From a bacterium (GTDB lineage Bacteria; Blakebacterota; Blakebacteria; Blakebacterales; Blakebacteraceae): a DNA stretch of 9,895 bases. Each line of letters starts with the position of its first letter. Position 1 is the stretch's first letter. Below are positions 6,394-9,895 of the stretch, one piece after another. A model generated the notes under the pieces. That model was not told the origin of the DNA, ran no database searches, and worked only from the letters and a program-made list of their open reading frames with translations. The translations under genes and the position numbers were made by a program. The stretch lies in the NCBI GenBank assembly GCA_025774615.1, contig JALGVQ010000127.1, positions 1-9,895 on the forward strand, given 5' to 3'.

Positions 6394-7400
6394 TCGAGTA
6401 ACACCATTCCAGCCTGTTCCCGACGCAGAGCGATCCTGGTTCCCCGCACCCGATAAGCGCGTGGTTCTCCGAAGGGACTCGTCAGATCAACCACAACTTC
6501 GGCACCCGGCGTGAAACCGAGATCGAGGAGGCGTCGCCGTGTGAGACCGCGACAGGCATCGTCCAGCCCCATCACCACTCCTGCCTCATCCTGTTCAAGG
6601 TCAGAAAGCAGCCTGAAGGGGCCTTCAACCACACCCTTCTCCGGCACCGATGCCAGCGTGATGTTGGCGGCAACGACCGCCGCTACTACGAACTCACGTT
6701 CCTCGGTGAAGAATCTGATCTCGTTGGAGGAGCGCTCGAGGATGCGCACGTCTTCCCCGAGGTGGAGCCCTTCGGCCAGCAGTTGTTTATAGACCTCATG
6801 CGGTTCGTCCTCGAGGTGCACGATCCTTCCCTCGAGGTCGAGAGGCCATCGGGTCATCGGCGTGCCCGTCTCCTCCTCCACCTCACCATCAGAGGTCGGG
6901 ATCGGGTCACCGTGTGGATCGTATCGGGGATAACCGAGTCGAGCATCCAGCTCATCGGCCTCAGTCGGTGTGAGGAGGTGTTCTGCCTTCTCTGCCCGTA
7001 TGTGGATCTCCACGTCATCCACATCTGTCTCGTCTGCGAGATAGCGCTCCCAGAGACGATGCGCTCGTATCACCTGGAGGGCATAGCTTCTGCCGCTGCT
7101 GGTAAGCACATATCCGCGATCTTCAAGCTGGGTGTACCCATGCTGGATGAGTTCACTCACCAGTTCAGCTGCTTCTCCGGTGGATATCCCGACCACACCG
7201 GCGATCGACTCGAGTGTACCCGGCTGTCCCGCGTACTCCTGATGGTGAAGATGTTTGAGAGCGTCTTCACGTCTGACACGGGCAGTCACCACACGGCCGG
7301 CCTGCCAGCGCCAGAACCAGCCGACCTGTGGTCTGAAGGCCGTATACAGCAGGAACCCCGCAACGCAGGCGATAATGAGTGATGTGAGCGGGTCGGGCAT
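6384..7400 (-). CDS. Membrane-anchored DtxR/MntR-type metalloregulator fused to two FeoA-like domains
   Basis: The 338-residue protein has four parts. Residues 5-22 (LTSLIIACVAGFLLYTAF) form one transmembrane helix followed by a basic stretch (RVVTARVRR), which suggests an outside N-terminus. Residues 44-102 are a DtxR-type winged helix (TLESIAGVVGISTGEAAELV, GYVLTSSGR). Residues 103-168 are the dimerisation and metal domain, with H114, E118, E137, E140 and H141 placed like the MntR/DtxR ligands by hand alignment. Residues 185-252 and 272-336 are SH3-like FeoA domains (RIVHLEDEPHEVYKQL..., CRGLTRRRLLDLGFTPGAEV...). DtxR proteins repress iron or manganese uptake genes when metal is bound; FeoA assists FeoB. 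As first gene of the feo operon, behind a DtxR-like palindrome, it is probably an autoregulator and FeoB partner. Its stop overlaps the FeoB GTPase start by ten bases. The start is the first Met; its ribosome site is poor. The architecture is clear; tethering and function are inferred. Confidence 0.88.
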   Translation of the reverse strand: MPDPLTSLIIACVAGFLLYTAFRPQVGWFWRWQAGRVVTARVRREDALKHLHHQEYAGQPGTLESIAGVVGISTGEAAELVSELIQHGYTQLEDRGYVLTSSGRSYALQVIRAHRLWERYLADETDVDDVEIHIRAEKAEHLLTPTEADELDARLGYPRYDPHGDPIPTSDGEVEEETGTPMTRWPLDLEGRIVHLEDEPHEVYKQLLAEGLHLGEDVRILERSSNEIRFFTEEREFVVAAVVAANITLASVPEKGVVEGPFRLLSDLEQDEAGVVMGLDDACRGLTRRRLLDLGFTPGAEVVVDLTSPFGEPRAYRVRGTRIALRREQAGMVLLECV

Positions 7401-7436
7401 GATTCGCTATCGATCTTCCGCCAGAAGTGTTCAGTG

Positions 7437-7459
7437 CGGTATTGCCTGAAGCGATACCG
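7437..7459 (-). other. Possible hairpin in the feo leader RNA
   Basis: CGGTAT and ATACCG are complementary across 11 bases, with two further GC pairs inside after one mismatch, leaving a five-base loop. It lies 36 bases before the start codon of the regulator gene. It could stabilise the leader or influence initiation; nothing links it to a known riboswitch class. Confidence 0.25.
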
Positions 7460-7463
7460 GGCA

Positions 7464-7497
7464 GCACCAATAATTAGGCAAGCCTAATTATTGGTGC
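7464..7497. promoter_or_regulatory. 34-bp near-perfect palindrome, probable DtxR-family operator of the feo operon
   Basis: Two perfect 16-base inverted arms, GCACCAATAATTAGGC and its complement, flank a two-base AA centre. The inner half, TTAGGC-AA-GCCTAA, matches the TTAGG...CCTAA core of DtxR/IdeR/MDR1-type iron boxes. It begins directly downstream of the proposed -10 element, so a bound repressor would cover the transcription start. The first gene of the operon encodes a DtxR-type regulator, which makes iron-dependent autorepression the simplest reading. No T-run follows on either strand, so a terminator is unlikely. Confidence 0.8.
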
Positions 7498-7526
7498 AGA
7501 GTACCACCACTGTCATGGGATGTCAA
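7498..7526 (-). promoter_or_regulatory. feo operon promoter
   Basis: On the minus strand a perfect -35 hexamer TTGACA (7521-7526) is followed after 17 bases by TACTCT (7498-7503). TGG just before it could act as an extended -10 (TGN). The predicted start, near 7490, falls inside the palindromic operator. The -10 is weak (3/6), which fits a regulated promoter. Confidence 0.6.
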
Positions 7527-7541
7527 CGCAAACAATACATA

Positions 7542-8510
7542 TCAGCGGAGGATCAGCAGCTTTCGGGTACTCCTGGCCCCTCCTGCCCTGAGTTCCATCA
7601 GATAGATCCCTGAGGGGACCATTCTCCCCTGGTCGTCGTATCCATCCCACCCGGGCAGCTGCTGGTAGAACCTGTTTTCAAGGGAGCCGTCAATCACGGT
7701 TGCCACATGTCGTCCGCGAACATCGAATACTTTCAGTGTCACCGACGACCAACCTCTCCCCAGATCGGAGAGATCAGCCATTGCGAACAGTGGTCTGCCG
7801 GCTGAAGGATTGGACGGATTCGGATAGGGGGCACCGAGTGATATCGATCGTGTGCCTTCTTCACTGCTGCCGGTTGTCGAAGACCAGGCCTCCACCCGGA
7901 TGTTATCGACGCTCCAGCCTCCTTCTATGGCATCATCAGCGGTGTTGCGATATCCGGTAAACCAACCGAGCCATAACCGGTCGGTACCGATGAAGGGAGT
8001 CAGATCGACCTCTATCTCTTCCCATCCTTCCCGGTTCCCGGTCGTGTAATAGATGGCCGGATCTGAATCGACTGTTGGATCTTGAGGAAGGGGAGTGACG
8101 AAACGATCGGTACTGACAATGATAGCTGCTATATTTTCAGGGCCAACAAGCTGTCGGCTCATGAATCTGAGCGCAGCACCATGATACTCCCGAAGATCGA
8201 TCGGCACCTGAAGAGTAATCAGATTCTCCTCATGGGTCGCCCAGCCGTTCGGCGCGTCGGAAATGCTGTACGATCCGGCAAACGGTTCGATCTCGGTGAG
8301 GGCGAATCCACCGCTGAGGTTCCAGTCGCTGAGACCATTTTCTGCACCCTCCTGCATCAGCAGAACAGGCTCTCCCACCATCATCCCGATCGTATCTATG
8401 CGTGTGTACCCATTCATGGCATCGACACGGAGCGCGAATTCCATCCGCCTCCCCCGGGTTGTCCCTGCTCTCTCCAGCCGCGATATCGCCGATCTGTGAG
8501 GTACCATCAA
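7542..8510 (-). pseudogene. C-terminal part of a frameshifted M14 carboxypeptidase: jelly-roll domain and FlgD-like sorting tail
   Basis: This frame continues the carboxypeptidase after a one-base shift near 8451-8455; recognisable protein starts at about MEFALRVDAMNGYTRIDT (from residue 23, near 8444). Residues 50-208 form a beta-sandwich of the kind seen after immune-inhibitor-A and MAM-like domains, with the typical ending GGWSVDNIRVEAW. Residues 225-322 are a FlgD-Ig-like or type IX-like tail: APYPNPSNPSAG, VTLKVFDVRGRHVATVIDG, WDGYDDQGRMVPSGIYLMELRAGG, ending TRKLLILR. Such tails direct export and surface anchoring or processing in FCB-group bacteria. The nominal Met at 8510 is probably not a true start: no good ribosome site was seen and the first ~20 residues are not family-like. 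If the shift is a sequencing error, this is simply the last third of one intact gene ending in TGA at 7542. Confidence 0.8.
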
Positions 8511-9895
8511 GTACCGTCGCGTCAGCTCCCAGGGCAGTCAGCGTAGCCACAGCCCCGGTAACTGATCGGGAAAATCCGGCATTGGTCCAGGTAACCGTGA
8601 CCTCTGCCGTCTCATCAGGATCGATCCATCCGTTCCCATCCCCTCCGACCTCAACACTCTCGACATCATCAGGAAGAAGCACTCCGCCTGCCATCCAGGC
8701 AGTCAGGTAATTCGGTCCTATCTGTTCCCGGACCAGTGTGGGGATACGCAGAGTGGGCGGCCAGAAATAATCGAACCAGGTGCCCACTTCCGGCACCACG
8801 GCAAGTACGCCGCGATCACCGTATTGCCAGTCGACGGCACCGCCATTGGTGTGGTATCCGATCAACGACGAGCCGGTACCGTAGGCAAAATGGTTGAAGC
8901 TCGACAGGCGCCCGAGCCATCGCTGGTAGGCATCCAGGCTATCCACAGGAGTCGATGTATAGCTCCACGGGAAGAGGTATACATTGCTGTAGGCATGATA
9001 ATTGAGACAGAACTGGAAGGAGCGCCGGTCGAATACCGCCCGCACCGCCCGGGTCTCCGGTTCACTGAACGGCGCCGTTCCGCGGTATGTGCCCCATCCG
9101 GGAATGGGACTGGAACCGATGTCATCCTCACCCCAGTGAAATCCATAGTTCCGGTTCAGATCGACGCCGTCCACGTCGGGATCGAATACTCCATCTCCGT
9201 CATTGTCGCGCTTGTTCTTGCGCCACATCCCGCCCCCACCCGGCATCCAGACCTCGTTGAAGTAATAGCCATCCGGGTTGATAACCGGCACGAACCAGAG
9301 TTCCCGTGATCCCAGGAGCGACTGAACCGTCAGATCGTTCGCTGTCCAGCCACGGGCAATATCCTCAACGAATGCCAGGAGCTGCATGACGCCGATCGGT
9401 TCACGGGCGTGGGTCAGGGAATTATAGAAAACCGCCGGTCGGCTCAGGTCGGGCGTGTCCGGATCGGGAGCGTCTGATACGACGAAGGCCCAGATCTCCC
9501 TGCCTTCCAGCGAAGTGCCGACACTGAATTTCGGACTGATGATATCAGGATAGTTCGTTGAGAGCTCATCAACCTTTGCGAGTACCTCGGCGAGAGTGTA
9601 ATAGCCACCCATGCTGCCGGGCCCCAGAGAGGCATCGAGACGACTCGCAAACCATACTTCGGCATTCTCATGGGTGATCTGGAAGGTGATGCCGGCTGAC
9701 CGAAGGGCCGCAAGTTCTTCCTGGTCGGCAAAGACCACCGCATCTCCACCGAAAGGACTCATCTGGATCTCGAGACCGAGGCGGGATATTCGGGCCAGCT
9801 CGGTCCGGGTAGGAGCATCGATCGCGATCATGGCGATCCGTTCAGGTCCCTGGGCCTCGGCTTGCAGCGGCCAGGCTATCACGACCGCCGTTATG
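8230..9895 (-). pseudogene. Secreted M14 zinc carboxypeptidase, N-terminal and catalytic part (5' partial, frameshifted)
   Basis: The frame stays open to the window end, so the true start is outside. The first visible residues, ITAVVIAWPLQAEAQ, are the hydrophobic core and AEA cleavage region of a signal peptide. A propeptide-like region follows. The M14 catalytic domain begins at GGYYTLAEV. Numbered from the GTG at 9882, it has the zinc ligands H158 and E161 (THARE) and H296 (NYHAYS). It also has NPDGYYFN (202-209), the substrate-binding DLNRN (241-245) and the catalytic Glu E365 in VPEVG. All key residues of carboxypeptidase T/A-type peptidases are present. Residues 405-472 form a beta domain with the GDGNGWIDPDE motif. 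At about residue 477 the frame leaves family-like sequence; the rest to the stop at 8230 is out-of-frame sequence, while the neighbouring frame continues the protein. It should act outside the cell, trimming C-terminal residues from peptides. Whether the gene is broken or misread is open. Confidence 0.85.
8451..8455 (-). other. Frameshift site in the carboxypeptidase gene (G5 run)
   Basis: On the coding strand the sequence is AACCC-GGGGG-AGG. Removing one G joins the catalytic frame (GDIAAGESRDNPG) to the downstream frame (RRMEFALRVDAMNG) without a stop, giving one continuous protein. The shift needed is therefore one extra base, most simply in this homopolymer. No typical programmed-frameshift elements are evident. 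Confidence 0.7.

Noticed and set aside
7464-7497. The 34-bp palindrome as an intrinsic terminator of the carboxypeptidase gene
   Set aside because: No T-run follows on the minus strand, and its position against the -10 and its TTAGGC/GCCTAA core fit an operator better.
1-9895. CRISPR arrays, tRNA or rRNA genes, insertion sequences, prophage or defence genes
   Set aside because: No direct-repeat arrays, cloverleaf-like segments, transposase motifs or terminal repeats were seen; gene content is metabolic, transport and secreted enzyme.

Overview
The window is about 58% GC (by eye), densely coding, and reads as an ordinary chromosomal stretch of a bacterium that exports proteins with FlgD-like or type IX-like C-terminal tails. 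The tail on the M14 carboxypeptidase, the DtxR-FeoA fusion and the MutS-like fragment together suggest a member of the FCB supergroup or a neighbouring candidate phylum (for example Eisenbacteria or Fermentibacteria). This is inference from protein style; no rRNA or marker gene is present. I see no tRNA, rRNA, CRISPR array, insertion sequence or phage gene.

Layout. (1) 1-255, plus: the last 84 codons of a MutS-family ATPase. (2) 304-2874, minus: a thiamin operon made of a plausible sigma70-type promoter, a TPP riboswitch, thiC and a ureohydrolase (agmatinase-like) gene that starts one base after the thiC stop. (3) 3005-4255, plus, divergent from thiC: a GT-A glycosyltransferase resembling the glucosyl-3-phosphoglycerate / mannosylglycerate synthase group. 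(4) 4280-7526, minus, convergent with the glycosyltransferase: a ferrous-iron operon with a consensus-like promoter, a 34-bp DtxR-type palindromic operator, a membrane-anchored DtxR regulator fused to two FeoA-like domains, and FeoB encoded as two overlapping genes (GTPase/GDI part, then membrane part). (5) 7542-9895, minus: a secreted zinc carboxypeptidase with accessory domains and a sorting tail. It is interrupted by a frameshift at a five-base homopolymer, and its 5' end lies outside the window.

How the genes work together. The thiamin operon should be repressed by TPP. The aptamer's closing stem touches the thiC Shine-Dalgarno sequence, which points to translational control, and the ureohydrolase would follow by coupling. 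The iron operon looks self-contained: the metal-sensing regulator is the first gene, its likely operator lies on the transcription start, its C-terminal FeoA domains could contact the FeoB GTPase, and all three reading frames overlap. The most interesting material is this iron module (tethered regulator-FeoA fusion plus split FeoB plus long operator), followed by the ureohydrolase under thiamin control and the frameshifted exoprotease.
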